The notes below the pieces were generated by a model. It did not search any database. It was not told the DNA's origin and was given only the letters and a program-made list of their open reading frames with translations. The translations under genes and the position numbers were made by a program. From Niallia taxi (GTDB taxonomy: Bacteria; Bacillota; Bacilli; Bacillales; Cytobacillaceae), in assembly GCF_004005475.1 (NCBI RefSeq), contig NZ_RZTZ01000004.1, positions 62,001 to 126,000 on the forward strand: 64,000 nt of DNA, given 5' to 3'. Positions 24,890 to 33,712 of the stretch are shown in pieces (the stretch's first letter is position 1; each line of letters starts with the position of its first letter).

Positions 24890-25047
24890 GCTTCCGCAGC
24901 AGATGATGAAATATTACCTTTGTTTTAATATAAATTTATATCCTTGCATTAATAAGTATACCTGTTAACAGGAATAATGAAGACTGGTCAAACGTATTCT
25001 ATTTCGAACCAACTTAGAAATTTACAGTAGACGGGGGGGATGAATGT

Positions 25048-25431
25048 ATGGAAATTGTCAACATAGCTTCCATTCTAGTTGCGATTATATTTGTGTTCAT
25101 AGCAGTCTTTCAAATATTACTTTCACTTGGATATCCATTCGGAGAGTATGCAATGGGGGGATTTTACAAGGTTTTACCTAAAAAATTACGCATTGTGAGC
25201 TTCATAAATGCCATCATTCTTTTATTTATGGGTCTTGTTTTTCTACTCCACACTGGAGCATTAAATGGTTTTCATTTTTTACCTACAAACATACTAGTAT
25301 GGGTTATTACCATATTCCTTGGTTTAAATACATTAACAAATTTAATTTCTAAAAGTAAAAAGGAAAGGTTCGTTATGTCACCATTTTCCATTATTCTTTT
25401 TTTCTGCTGTTTATATATATCTTTTTCGTAG
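25048..25431 (+). CDS. Small four-helix membrane protein
   Basis: 127 residues, ATG 25048 after a G-rich ribosome site (GGGGGGGA). Four hydrophobic segments at about 5-28, 48-68, 80-98 and 108-126. No family recognised and no operon partner. Likely a genuine monocistronic membrane protein of unknown role. Confidence 0.65.
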   Translation: MEIVNIASILVAIIFVFIAVFQILLSLGYPFGEYAMGGFYKVLPKKLRIVSFINAIILLFMGLVFLLHTGALNGFHFLPTNILVWVITIFLGLNTLTNLISKSKKERFVMSPFSIILFFCCLYISFS

Positions 25432-25622
25432 AAGACATGTAATAAGGAATTCTGTTTTTTCACTTTTCTCTAGTACTATCTCGAGGGTTGATGTATAGTT
25501 ATAAATTAAATCCTAGTATCAAAATATCCTTCAGATACATTTAATAAATCATTGCCATTTTACATAAAGGACATTATTACGTTGTTAATTGTATAGAAAG
25601 TTTATGGATTTCGATGATAAGG

Positions 25623-25652
25623 TTGACTCCCTTGCAATAAACATGATATAAG
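25623..25652 (+). promoter_or_regulatory. Sigma-A-like promoter of the aldolase gene
   Basis: TTGACT (25623-25628), 18 nt, TATAAG (25647-25652), about 55 bp before the start codon. Confidence 0.6.
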
Positions 25653-25707
25653 CATAGATAACGTATTATATTATGACCTAATAGAATTAGTGGAGAGAGG
25701 TAGAATT

Positions 25708-26667
25708 ATGGAACATCATAGTAAGATTATCGACTGTACCATCCGTGATGGAGGTTTAGTCAACAATTGGGATTTCAGTGTAGAATTTGTTCAGGACTTA
25801 TATAATGGTTTAAGTGAAGCTGGCGTTGAGTATATGGAGATCGGTTATAAAAATTCTGCAAAGCTTTTAAATGTGTCTGAGCCCAACCCATGGAGATTTC
25901 TTGATGACAACTTCTTGAAAGAGATTATACCGGAGAAAAAGTTCACAAAGCTTTCTGCATTAGTCGACATTGGACGAGTAGATCCAAATGATGTCCTGCC
26001 TCGTGAGCAAAGTGTGCTGGATATGATCCGGGTAGCTTGTTATATTCGTGAAGTAGATAAAGGCTTAGAGCTTGTTAAGCTGTTCCATGATTTAGGCTAC
26101 GAAACATCACTTAATATTATGGCATTATCCAGTGTACCTGAGAAACAGCTTATTAAAGCATTTGATATGGTGAAAGCAAGCCCAGTGGATGTTGTTTATA
26201 TTGTGGACTCCTTTGGAAGCTTAGATCCTTCTGATATTGAGCATCAAGTTAATAAATTTAAAGAAATGCTTCCAAATAAAAAGCTGGGAATACATACTCA
26301 TAACAATATGCAGCTGGCATTTGCCAATACATTAACTGCATATCAACACGGAGTTACATTCCTTGATTCATCTGTATATGGAATGGGCCGTGCTGCAGGA
26401 AACTGTAATACAGAGCTTTTAGTTGGCTATATCCAAAAACCAAGCTATGAGCTTAAGCCAGTTCTTGGAGTTATTGAAAAGCATATGGTAGAAATGAGAC
26501 AAAAGTGGGAATGGGGCTATATTATTCCTTACATGATTTCTGGTGTGCTTAATGAGCATCCACGTGTAGCCATGGCATACCGTGACAGTGAAGACAGAGA
26601 TAAATTTGTAGATTTCTATGATAAGGTAACTACACCAGAGTCTTCGCTAGCACCGGTTTCAAAATAA
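25708..26667 (+). CDS. DRE-TIM metallolyase, HMGL-like aldolase domain protein
   Basis: 319 residues from ATG 25708 (GAGAGAGG upstream); the in-frame GTG at 25690 overlaps that site. Opening motif IDCTIRDGGLVNNWDF carries the RDG metal/substrate signature, and GIHTHNNMQLAFANT holds the HxH metal ligands, followed by YGMGRAAGNCNTE. This is the HMG-CoA lyase/4-hydroxy-2-oxovalerate aldolase fold. Short relatives lacking a C-terminal domain are often annotated only as aldolase catalytic domain proteins. Monocistronic, so the pathway is not shown. Confidence 0.82.
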   Translation: MEHHSKIIDCTIRDGGLVNNWDFSVEFVQDLYNGLSEAGVEYMEIGYKNSAKLLNVSEPNPWRFLDDNFLKEIIPEKKFTKLSALVDIGRVDPNDVLPREQSVLDMIRVACYIREVDKGLELVKLFHDLGYETSLNIMALSSVPEKQLIKAFDMVKASPVDVVYIVDSFGSLDPSDIEHQVNKFKEMLPNKKLGIHTHNNMQLAFANTLTAYQHGVTFLDSSVYGMGRAAGNCNTELLVGYIQKPSYELKPVLGVIEKHMVEMRQKWEWGYIIPYMISGVLNEHPRVAMAYRDSEDRDKFVDFYDKVTTPESSLAPVSK

Positions 26668-26691
26668 TTTGAGAATTTAACTATGTTGTTT

Positions 26692-26727
26692 AAACCAAGG
26701 ACTGAAAATCGGTTCTTGGTTTTTTGT
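26692..26727 (+). terminator. Rho-independent terminator
   Basis: AAACCAAGGA (26692-26701) with TTCTTGGTTT (26713-26722) and a T run. Confidence 0.85.
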
Positions 26728-26805
26728 TTAAGAGTACAATCATGGCAGGGCTGTGCAATCAGAATTATTCAAGATAAAGATGCTGTTCAAAAGTTTAACG
26801 TATAC

Positions 26806-26856
26806 AAAAAAACATAGATAGTTGAGGTCAACAGCTCATCCATCTATGTTTTTTGT
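26806..26856. terminator. Bidirectional terminator between converging genes
   Basis: AAAAAACATAGATAG (26806-26820) pairs with CATCTATGTTTTTT (26841-26854). The A and T flanks serve both strands; it is closest to the end of the minus-strand LysR gene. Confidence 0.8.
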
Positions 26857-26886
26857 GATTTTGAGAATTACAAAACAAATAATTCC

Positions 26887-27786
26887 TTATGACAAACTTG
26901 AAAATTTAGTTTGAATGTCTTGTAAAAATACGGAAGCAGCAGTGGAAAAAACATGGTGCTTTTTCCAAACAATATTTAATCCTGATTCTAGTTTTGGATC
27001 AAGTGGTCTAAAGCAAAGATTGCTGTCACTGGAAGTGTTCACAATCTTATCAAGGGTTATTGCATAACCAATGCACTCCTCAACCATTATGGCAGCATTA
27101 TAGGCGAGATTGTATGTTGTTACCACATTTAATTTTTCAAAATCCTCTCCAAACCAATCGGCAAAATCATTTTTTGAGTAGGATTGTTGGATGGCTTGTC
27201 GTGAACAGATTAACGGAACATTTAGTAAGTCAGAAGATTGAATCGTAGCTTTAACTGCAAGTGGACTGTCTTTTCTCATGATAACTCCCCAAACATCTTT
27301 ATCAGGGATATTGATGTAATTATATTTGGACAAATCGGCGGGTTGAATTAAAATACCAAAGTCAAGTAAGCCCTTATCAAGCCGATCTGTTACATCTTCT
27401 TCATTGCCGCTGTAAAGATGATAGCGGATATTAGGGTATTTTAACTGTAAATCCTTAACTACTCTTGCAATTTGCTTCATAGCCTCTGTTTCCCCGCCAC
27501 CTATGTAAACATCCCCACTCACGGTATCTTCCATAGAGTTAAATTCTGCCTCTAATTTACTAACCATATTCACAATTTCTTCAGCTCTTTGTCTTAATAT
27601 CAAGCCTTCATCTGTCAGAATGATGCTGTGACTGCTGCGAATAAACAGTTTTTTTCCTAATTCTTGCTCTAAATCCTTTAATTGTCTAGATAAGGTTGGC
27701 TGAGTAACATGCAGCAAGTCAGCTGCCGCGGTTATGCTTCCTTCCCTGGCAACTGCAAGAAAGTACCGTAATACTCTTAATTCCAT
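26887..27786 (-). CDS. LysR-family transcriptional regulator
   Basis: 299 residues; ribosome site AGGAGGTG upstream of ATG. N-terminal winged HTH MELRVLRYFLAVAREGSITA, AADLLHVTQPTLSRQLKDLE, followed by a periplasmic-binding-like effector domain (about 90-295). It is divergent from the SDR gene at 27951, the usual arrangement for LysR control of a neighbouring oxidoreductase. The cognate operator in the 165-bp divergent region is not obvious. Confidence 0.88.
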   Translation of the reverse strand: MELRVLRYFLAVAREGSITAAADLLHVTQPTLSRQLKDLEQELGKKLFIRSSHSIILTDEGLILRQRAEEIVNMVSKLEAEFNSMEDTVSGDVYIGGGETEAMKQIARVVKDLQLKYPNIRYHLYSGNEEDVTDRLDKGLLDFGILIQPADLSKYNYINIPDKDVWGVIMRKDSPLAVKATIQSSDLLNVPLICSRQAIQQSYSKNDFADWFGEDFEKLNVVTTYNLAYNAAIMVEECIGYAITLDKIVNTSSDSNLCFRPLDPKLESGLNIVWKKHHVFSTAASVFLQDIQTKFSSLS

Positions 27787-27950
27787 TTATTACACCTCCT
27801 GTTAATTGTTTTAGTATATAGATAACTGAAATGCTTATCAAGCATATCTTGTTATTTGATATAGGTATTTGTTATGGAGAGATTCTATCGCTAAAATTAA
27901 GAACAAACAACAGAATAAAAGTCTATGAGAAGAAAGGAAGGTTATCTAAT

Positions 27951-28687
27951 ATGTATTCTATTCAAGACAAAGTTGTTGTAATCATGGGAGCGTCAAGCGG
28001 GATAGGTGAAGCGACCACTAAAAAACTGGCAGAAGCAGGAGCAAAATTAGTGATTGCAGCTCGCCGAGAAGACCGTTTAAAGGCAATTGTTGAAGCAATA
28101 CCTAATGCTGATATTTCGTATGCAGTTGCAGATGTGACGAAAGAAGAAGAAGTGCAAGCAGTGGTTGATCTTGCGGTTGAAAAACATGGCCGTGTTGATG
28201 TGCTTTTTAATAATGCTGGCATTATGCCGACAGCATCTCTTTCAGAAAAACGCTTTGCTGAATGGCGTCAACTGTTAGATATCAATATTATGGGCGTGTT
28301 AAATGGGATTGCTGCAGTATACCTATCATGCAAAAACAACAATCTGGACAAATTGTGACGACGGATTCTGTCGCTGGACATGTTGTATTTCAGCAAGGTG
28401 CTGTTTATTGCGGAACTAAGTTTGCTGTTCGTGCCATCATGGAAGGCTTGCGCCAAGAGGAACGTCATAACAACATCCGCAGTACGTTAATCTCTCCAGG
28501 AACGGTAGATACGGAGCTTCACACAACAATTAATGATATAGAAAGACGAAATTGGGTAGAGAATCTTCAGCGTACAAACGGCCTGCAAGCAAGCGATGTT
28601 GCCGAAGCGGTTGCATATGCAATTAGTACCCCTGAAACTGTCGCAGTGAGTGAAATTATTATTCGTCCAACAAAACAAGAAGATTAA
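27951..28687 (+). pseudogene. Short-chain dehydrogenase/reductase gene with a frameshift
   Basis: ATG 27951 follows AGAAAGGAAGG. The first frame has the Rossmann motif GASSGIG, NNAG and DINIMGVLNGIAAV and then shifts near 28318, stopping at 28358. The second frame continues PIMQKQQSGQIVTTDSVAGH, VYCGTKFAVRA (YxxxK catalytic pair) and SPGTVDTEL to 28687. Inserting one T (gtatta instead of gtata) restores a normal 246-residue SDR. The gene is otherwise intact, so this is either a very recent mutation or a base error. LysR gene is divergent. Confidence 0.85.
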
Positions 28688-28713
28688 TAGATACTGCCAG
28701 TAAACAAAATATT

Positions 28714-28759
28714 CTGCCGCAAAAGTAACTAATAAAATTTGTGGCAGTTTTTTATTTTT
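28714..28759 (+). terminator. Rho-independent terminator
   Basis: CTGCCGCAAA (28714-28723) pairs with TTTGTGGCAG (28738-28747, one G-T pair), then a T run. Confidence 0.85.
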
Positions 28760-28777
28760 CATAAGAGGTGAATATTC

Positions 28778-29950
28778 TTGGTTAAACAAAACAAGCTACT
28801 TATATTTATATTGACGATCGGTGTGTTTGGCATTATTAATACGGAAATGGGTGTTATTGGCATACTGCCAACTCTGGCAGAACATTTTGGTGTTAGTATA
28901 TCAAAAGCAGGGTTGTTAGTTAGTCTTTTTGCACTCGTGATTGCTGTTTCAGGTCCAACAATGCCGTTGTTTTTTGCCGGTATTGACCGGAAGAAGGTAA
29001 TGCTGCTTGTTCTTGGTATTTTCGTATTAGGGAGCGTTGTTTCTATATTTACTACTAACTTTACAGTGGCCTTACTTGCTCGGATTGTACCAGCTTTTTT
29101 TCATCCAATCTATTGTTCATTAGCCTTTTCAGTTGCTGCTGCCTCTGTCAGCAAAGCAGAAGCCCCAAAAGCTGTTTCAAAGGTGTTTATCGGTGTTTCA
29201 GCAGGCATGGTTGTCGGTGTGCCAATTGCCAGCTTCCTTGCCAATACAGCTTCCTTACAAATGGCAATGGCCTTCTTTGCTCTTATAAATATCATCGCAT
29301 TTATTGCTACGATGATATATATACCTTCCATGCCTGTTAAAGAGAAGCTTTCATACGGCAGTCAATTATCGGTGTTAAAAAAACTTATTACATGGCAATC
29401 GATTGTTGCCGTTATTTTCCTTAATTCAGCAGTATTTGGAGTGTACAGTTATTTAGCTGAATATTTGAAAACTGTAACAGCTATGTCTTCGAATAGTATT
29501 ACTATCATGTTAGTCGTATTTGGAGGAGCTAATATAATTGGCAATATTGTCGCAGGGAAGCTGCTTACAAATAATGCCGCGAAATCTGTCATGGTTTTTC
29601 CCTTCGCATTGGTAGCAGTTTATATAGCCTTATTTCTGTTTGGACAGTTTTCGATTCCTGTCGCTGTTATTACGTTAGTTTGGGGAATTTTAGCTGGAAT
29701 AGGTGGAAATATCAATCAATATTGGATAATGTCTTCTGCTCCTGAAGCTCCTGACTTTGCCAACGGTTTATTTATATCATCTTGTAACGTAGGAACAACA
29801 ATTGGTACTGCTGCAGGTGGATTATTCATTTCTGGCATCGGAACAGAATATGTCATATTTGTTGGAATATTATCCTTAATATTGGGTTTAATATCTATTA
29901 TCGTAAGAAACTACTCGAAGCAATCTCAAACAAAACCACTTGCCAGCTAA
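28778..29950 (+). CDS. MFS transporter, DHA1/AraJ-like
   Basis: 390 residues, TTG start 7 nt after AAGAGGTG. Twelve hydrophobic helices and the early motif NTEMGVIGILPTLAEHFGVS typical of the AraJ/YdhP group of drug or sugar exporters. The loop 2-3 region reads FAGIDRKKVML, a variant of MFS motif A. A Crh-like gene follows 21 bp later in the same transcript. Substrate is unknown. Confidence 0.85.
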   Translation: MVKQNKLLIFILTIGVFGIINTEMGVIGILPTLAEHFGVSISKAGLLVSLFALVIAVSGPTMPLFFAGIDRKKVMLLVLGIFVLGSVVSIFTTNFTVALLARIVPAFFHPIYCSLAFSVAAASVSKAEAPKAVSKVFIGVSAGMVVGVPIASFLANTASLQMAMAFFALINIIAFIATMIYIPSMPVKEKLSYGSQLSVLKKLITWQSIVAVIFLNSAVFGVYSYLAEYLKTVTAMSSNSITIMLVVFGGANIIGNIVAGKLLTNNAAKSVMVFPFALVAVYIALFLFGQFSIPVAVITLVWGILAGIGGNINQYWIMSSAPEAPDFANGLFISSCNVGTTIGTAAGGLFISGIGTEYVIFVGILSLILGLISIIVRNYSKQSQTKPLAS

Positions 29951-29971
29951 CATTTAAGAGGGAGCGTGTAC

Positions 29972-30226
29972 TTGTTGGTAACAAAGATAACAGTTCAATT
30001 GCCTCGTGGACTTCAAGCAAGAAATACAACGACTTTTGTCTATAAAGCACGTTCTTTTAGCAGTGATGTTATTCTTACAAAAAGAAATGATTCTTCAAAC
30101 GGAAAAGAAATTATGAAGGTTATGGACTTAAATGTAAATAATGGCGATGAAGTCACTTTATATGTTAATGGTGTTGATGAAAAGATTAGTATGGACACAC
30201 TAAAGAATTTTCTATTAAACAAGTAA
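29972..30226 (+). CDS. Crh/HPr-like protein with Gln15 and Glu46
   Basis: 84 residues from TTG 29972 (GAGGGAG, 7-nt spacing). With this start it aligns without gaps to Crh: GLQAR places Gln at 15, where HPr has the EI-phosphorylated His. At 46, where HPr and Crh have the regulatory Ser phosphorylated by HPr kinase, it has Glu (GKEIMKVMDL). Asn18 replaces Pro18. It can therefore neither accept phosphate from EI nor be switched at 46 and may mimic Ser-phosphorylated Crh, a CcpA cofactor. It is co-transcribed with an MFS exporter. Function is inferred. Confidence 0.82.
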   Translation: MLVTKITVQLPRGLQARNTTTFVYKARSFSSDVILTKRNDSSNGKEIMKVMDLNVNNGDEVTLYVNGVDEKISMDTLKNFLLNK

Positions 30227-30559
30227 TAACTTATACCTTTTTTCGCATTTCGAGAATTGCACCATAATAGCTATGTTGATTTTTCTTGGGACGGGAATGA
30301 ATGGCTGCAATGCAAATACGTATAGCTCACTTGGACACCCCTTAGAATGCCTGATTTCAGCTGGATTATTTGCTTGCAGCCCTCAAGGAAAGGACCAATC
30401 TGTACATTTTGATTTCCTTTCCATTAAGAATTATCATCTGATCCGAAACTTATGCTCACCTATAGTCAGCATCTTATGAAAATATTCCTATAGGCAGCTT
30501 TATTTTCAGTTACCCAGTGGTAACTTTTTTTATTTAATGGTTTATTTTTTTTGAGATTT
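30227..30559 (+). other. Region after Crh-like gene, no supported gene
   Basis: A 68-codon frame at 30273-30479 has no ribosome site and unusual composition; I do not call it. The + strand terminator at 30508 probably ends the MFS/Crh transcript, leaving a 280-nt 3' untranslated region. Confidence 0.5.
30508..30532 (+). terminator. Rho-independent terminator
   Basis: AGTTACC (30508-30514), loop CAGT, GGTAACT (30519-30525), T run. Confidence 0.85.
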
Positions 30560-31495
30560 TTAAAAGGTTTCATGAATAATAGTTCCGGTTTTAGATATAT
30601 CATAATCTCCTAAGGAATGAATTTCTGCCTGAAATTGCGCAGAGGATAATATATTCTTTACCTTATTAATGACTAGCTCATTTTCCGGAGTTTTTAGCAT
30701 TACTAAATCATAGCTTTCTGTTATTAATGGAACAAAATCAATGCCAACCATTCTTGCGGCTTTTTCAATTCCCACTCCTGTATCTGCAACCCCGCTTGAA
30801 ACCGCAGATGCAACACTATAATGGTTCGATTCTTCATGCTGGTAGCCTGTAATATCACTAGAGGATATTTTATGTATTCTGAGCTGTTCATCAAGGAGTA
30901 TGCGGGCTCCTGATCCTTTTTCTCTGTTAACAAGCTTTACTCCTTTATCCTTTAAATCAGACCATGTGGAAAGGTTTAAAGGATTTCCCTTCTTCACATA
31001 TAAACCTGCTCTCCTTGATAAGAGATGGAGTAATATATAAGGCTGTCCAACTAAAATTCTTTGTAAATAGGGGACATTATACTCTCCTGTATCGCCATCA
31101 AACATATGTAAACTAACAATATCATTTTTGCCATTATACATTGCTATAAGACTATTTAAACTTCCTGTATAAGAGCGTAATGCTTGATAAGTAGAGTCTT
31201 TCTCCATATATTTACCGAGTATGTCAAGGACCATATCCTGTCCACTAATAACAATGGTATGTGGGTTCTTTATTTCGTTTCTGGGAGACTCAAAATCAGT
31301 TATTTTTACAGGTATTATTTGGTTTGATTTTTGATTTTTTATGTAAGCATTTAAATCATCTGCGTCGATTCTCATTTGTCTGCCAACACGGAATACAGGA
31401 ATTTCTCCTTTTTTAACAATGTCATACATAGTTAATTTCGATACCTTTAATAGTTGAGATACTTCTTCAATTGTATAGGAAAACTCTTTTGACAT
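30560..31495 (-). CDS. HTH regulator with molybdate-type substrate-binding domain (YvgK-like)
   Basis: 311 residues from the second of two close ATGs, which is 6 nt from GGAGGG; the first abuts it. Residues 1-55 are an excisionase/MerR-like helix-turn-helix (TIEEVSQLLKVSKLTMYDIV, RVGRQMRIDADDLNAYI). The rest is a periplasmic-binding-protein-like domain (PBP_like_2) with GSGARILLDEQL and GVADTGVGIEKAAR. It is divergent from modA-modB, the same arrangement as B. subtilis yvgK-yvgL-yvgM, so it probably senses the oxyanion or cofactor and controls uptake. Confidence 0.85.
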   Translation of the reverse strand: MSKEFSYTIEEVSQLLKVSKLTMYDIVKKGEIPVFRVGRQMRIDADDLNAYIKNQKSNQIIPVKITDFESPRNEIKNPHTIVISGQDMVLDILGKYMEKDSTYQALRSYTGSLNSLIAMYNGKNDIVSLHMFDGDTGEYNVPYLQRILVGQPYILLHLLSRRAGLYVKKGNPLNLSTWSDLKDKGVKLVNREKGSGARILLDEQLRIHKISSSDITGYQHEESNHYSVASAVSSGVADTGVGIEKAARMVGIDFVPLITESYDLVMLKTPENELVINKVKNILSSAQFQAEIHSLGDYDISKTGTIIHETF

Positions 31496-31600
31496 ATGCA
31501 TCCCTCCACTTTGTATTTTAACGTAAATGCTTAAAAAAAGGATGAATTATTAAAAATTCACACAATTGCCTCTTTTTTACAGATTTCGACCTTTTAAATT

Positions 31601-31640
31601 GATTATAATTAGTTATAATTAGTTATAACCAATTATAAAA
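31601..31640 (+). promoter_or_regulatory. Four phased 10-bp repeats in the modA promoter
   Basis: Consecutive decamers GATTATAATT, AGTTATAATT, AGTTATAACC and AATTATAAAA occupy 31601-31640, directly before the AGGAG ribosome site. TATAAT boxes at 31604 and 31614 are part of the repeats, so repeat-bound protein would cover the promoter. The divergent YvgK-like protein is the likely ligand. Confidence 0.7.
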
Positions 31641-31652
31641 AGGAGTAAGAAT

Positions 31653-32465
31653 ATGAAAAAACTATGGCTTTCTTTATTTTCCATGTTTATGGTATTAATC
31701 CTCATTACTGGTTGTGCTACTAATGAACAATCGGGAGCAACAGAAGAACAAGATAAGCAAGAATCACCGCAGGAGAATGTTGAACTAACAATTTCAGCTG
31801 CTGCTAGTTTACAAGATGCTTTGACTGATATTCAAAAAAGCTTTGAGAAGGAACATGAAAATATTAAACTTAGCTTTAACTTTGGAGGATCTGGGGCACT
31901 GCAACAACAGATTTCTCAAGGAGCGCCTGCAGATATCTTCTTTTCTGCAGCAGAGGATAAATTTCAAAAGCTAGTGGAGGATGGCATTATTGATGAAAAG
32001 GATGGTACAGATCTAGTAGGTAATGAGCTTGTGCTTGTAACACCTAAAGGCGCAGATAAAGGAATAAATACGTTTGAGGATTTAACTAAAGCGGATAAGA
32101 TAGCCCTTGGTACTCCAGAATCTGTTCCTGCAGGACAATATGGTAAGGATTCATTAGAAAGTCTTGGACTATGGAGTGAGGTTGAAGGGAAAGTCGTATA
32201 TGCAAAAGACGTAAGGCAAGTACTTACATATGTGGAAACGAATAATGTGGATGCAGGTATTGTCTATAAAACAGATGCATTAACTTCTGATAAAGTTGAA
32301 ATAGCTGCTGCTGCAGAGGAAAATACACATGATGCAATTATTTATCCAGTAGGGGTTATTAAAAATAGCTCTCATTTTAAAGAGGCTGAACTATTTTACG
32401 AGTATTTAAAGAGTGATGCCGCTATGAAGGTTTTAGAAGAATATGGATTCAAGGGTTTAAATTAA
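31653..32465 (+). CDS. modA: Molybdate-binding lipoprotein ModA
   Basis: 270 residues with a lipoprotein signal peptide ending LITGC. The mature domain has ISAAASLQDALTDIQKSF, FGGSGALQQQISQGAPADI and LGTPESVPAGQYGKDSLESL, the anion-binding motifs of ModA-type proteins, then VDAGIVYKTDA. It delivers molybdate or tungstate to the permease encoded 6 bp downstream. The promoter carries phased decamer repeats. Confidence 0.93.
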   Translation: MKKLWLSLFSMFMVLILITGCATNEQSGATEEQDKQESPQENVELTISAAASLQDALTDIQKSFEKEHENIKLSFNFGGSGALQQQISQGAPADIFFSAAEDKFQKLVEDGIIDEKDGTDLVGNELVLVTPKGADKGINTFEDLTKADKIALGTPESVPAGQYGKDSLESLGLWSEVEGKVVYAKDVRQVLTYVETNNVDAGIVYKTDALTSDKVEIAAAAEENTHDAIIYPVGVIKNSSHFKEAELFYEYLKSDAAMKVLEEYGFKGLN

Positions 32466-32471
32466 TTCTAA

Positions 32472-33128
32472 ATGGCAACGAATTTTTGGACACCCGTTCA
32501 ATTATCAATTGAAATAGCAGCTGTTTCCACGATATTAGTAATTATTTTAGGTGTGTTTTTAGGAAGACTAATGGCAGTCAGGAAGTTCAAAGGCAAAATT
32601 ATAATTGATACGATTTTCCTCTTACCGTTAGTTTTGCCGCCCACCGTTGTAGGTTTTTTGTTAATCATCATTTTCGGACGAAATAGTCCAGTAGGTCAAT
32701 TGCTTGAGTGGTTTTTTAAGCAGCCAATCATGTTTACCTGGTGGGCTGCGTTAATTGCTTCAACTATCGTTGCGTTCCCACTTATGTATCAATCTGCCAG
32801 AACAGGGTTTGAGGCAGTTGATGAAGATATTGAGAATGCTGCTCGCGTAGATGGAGCAAGTGAATACCATTTATTTATGTTTATATCTATTCCGCTTGCC
32901 ATTAAAACAATCGTTTCAGGAGCTATTTTAAGCTTTGCAAGAGCATTAGGGGAGTTCGGGGCAACGTTAATGTTTGCAGGGAATATACCTGGCAAAACAC
33001 AAACCATTCCGACAGCCATTTATGTTGCGCTTGATTCGGGAAACATGGAAATGGCTTGGTTATGGGTTTCAAGTATAATAGCTATTTCTTTCTTGATGTT
33101 AATATTTGTGCATTTTATAAGGACTTGA
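32472..33128 (+). CDS. modB: Molybdate ABC transporter permease ModB
   Basis: 218 residues, five or six membrane helices, with the EAA loop ARVDGASEYHLFMFISIPLA and GEFGATLMFAGNIPGKTQT. The ribosome site is poor, suggesting translational coupling to modA. No modC ATPase gene follows; a terminator at 33156 closes the operon. B. subtilis yvgL-yvgM also lack an adjacent ATPase, so the subunit must come from elsewhere. Confidence 0.92.
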   Translation: MATNFWTPVQLSIEIAAVSTILVIILGVFLGRLMAVRKFKGKIIIDTIFLLPLVLPPTVVGFLLIIIFGRNSPVGQLLEWFFKQPIMFTWWAALIASTIVAFPLMYQSARTGFEAVDEDIENAARVDGASEYHLFMFISIPLAIKTIVSGAILSFARALGEFGATLMFAGNIPGKTQTIPTAIYVALDSGNMEMAWLWVSSIIAISFLMLIFVHFIRT

Positions 33129-33155
33129 TCTAAAGAAAAACACTTGAAAGCTCAA

Positions 33156-33186
33156 AACCTCCAATATTTATTGGAGGTTATTTTTG
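33156..33186 (+). terminator. Rho-independent terminator
   Basis: AACCTCCAA (33156-33164) pairs with TTGGAGGTT (33171-33179), T-rich tail. Confidence 0.9.
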
Positions 33187-33261
33187 TATGTCTATATGTG
33201 TTTGACCTAAAGCATGCTTGCATCTTCCCGCATAAAATAACCATTAGAAGGGGGGATTATT

Positions 33262-33474
33262 TTGCATCCTAGTATCATAACAGGGCTTAATGGAACACTT
33301 TATCAAAACTTTCCTAATCCAGCATATGGAGCATGGAACCAAAAACTGCTGGGAAGTGCGCCATATCATTATAATATTGGCGGCTATCAATTTATGATTT
33401 CACCAAGACCTCCAGGAGAACAAATATACTTTCCGTATATGGGACCGAGTGTACCAGCAATATTTAGAAAATGA
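33262..33474 (+). CDS. Small Tyr/Pro/Gly-rich hypothetical protein
   Basis: 70 residues from TTG 33262 with AAGGGGGG upstream and a terminator right after the stop, so it has the full architecture of a gene. Composition (NFPNPAYG, YHYNIGGYQF, SPRPPGEQIYFPYMGP) is rich in aromatic residues, Pro and Gly, without Cys and without membrane segments. Such composition is common in spore coat or surface proteins, but I recognise no family. Confidence 0.6.
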   Translation: MHPSIITGLNGTLYQNFPNPAYGAWNQKLLGSAPYHYNIGGYQFMISPRPPGEQIYFPYMGPSVPAIFRK

Positions 33475-33478
33475 TCAT

Positions 33479-33507
33479 CCAGCTGCTAATCGCTGCTGGC
33501 TTTTTTC
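33479..33507 (+). terminator. Rho-independent terminator
   Basis: CCAGC (33479-33483) pairs with GCTGG (33495-33499), then T6. Confidence 0.7.
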
Positions 33508-33712
33508 CTTAAGTACAAAGTAGCCTGCTTTCATTTATAAATAGGTCATTTTTTGTTTTATAAGTAAATAGATATTTAATATGACGCTATTTGTTAACCT
33601 ATGTCTTCTAGGCAAACATATGAAAATATGGTAGCGTTTTCTTTTGGTTTGTTGGATAATTTACATAGAGAATATACAAATCAGATTTTTAAAATAATGG
33701 AGGAGGAAAAAA

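Noticed and set aside
30273-30479. 68-codon frame beginning MLIFLGTGMNGCNANTY, superficially like a metallo-beta-lactamase-fold start
   Set aside because: No ribosome site, no HxHxDH motif, poor composition; likely untranslated 3' region of the MFS/Crh transcript.
32472-33128. Absence of modC taken as a broken molybdate operon
   Set aside because: B. subtilis yvgL-yvgM has the same arrangement without an adjacent ATPase, so it is normal for this lineage.
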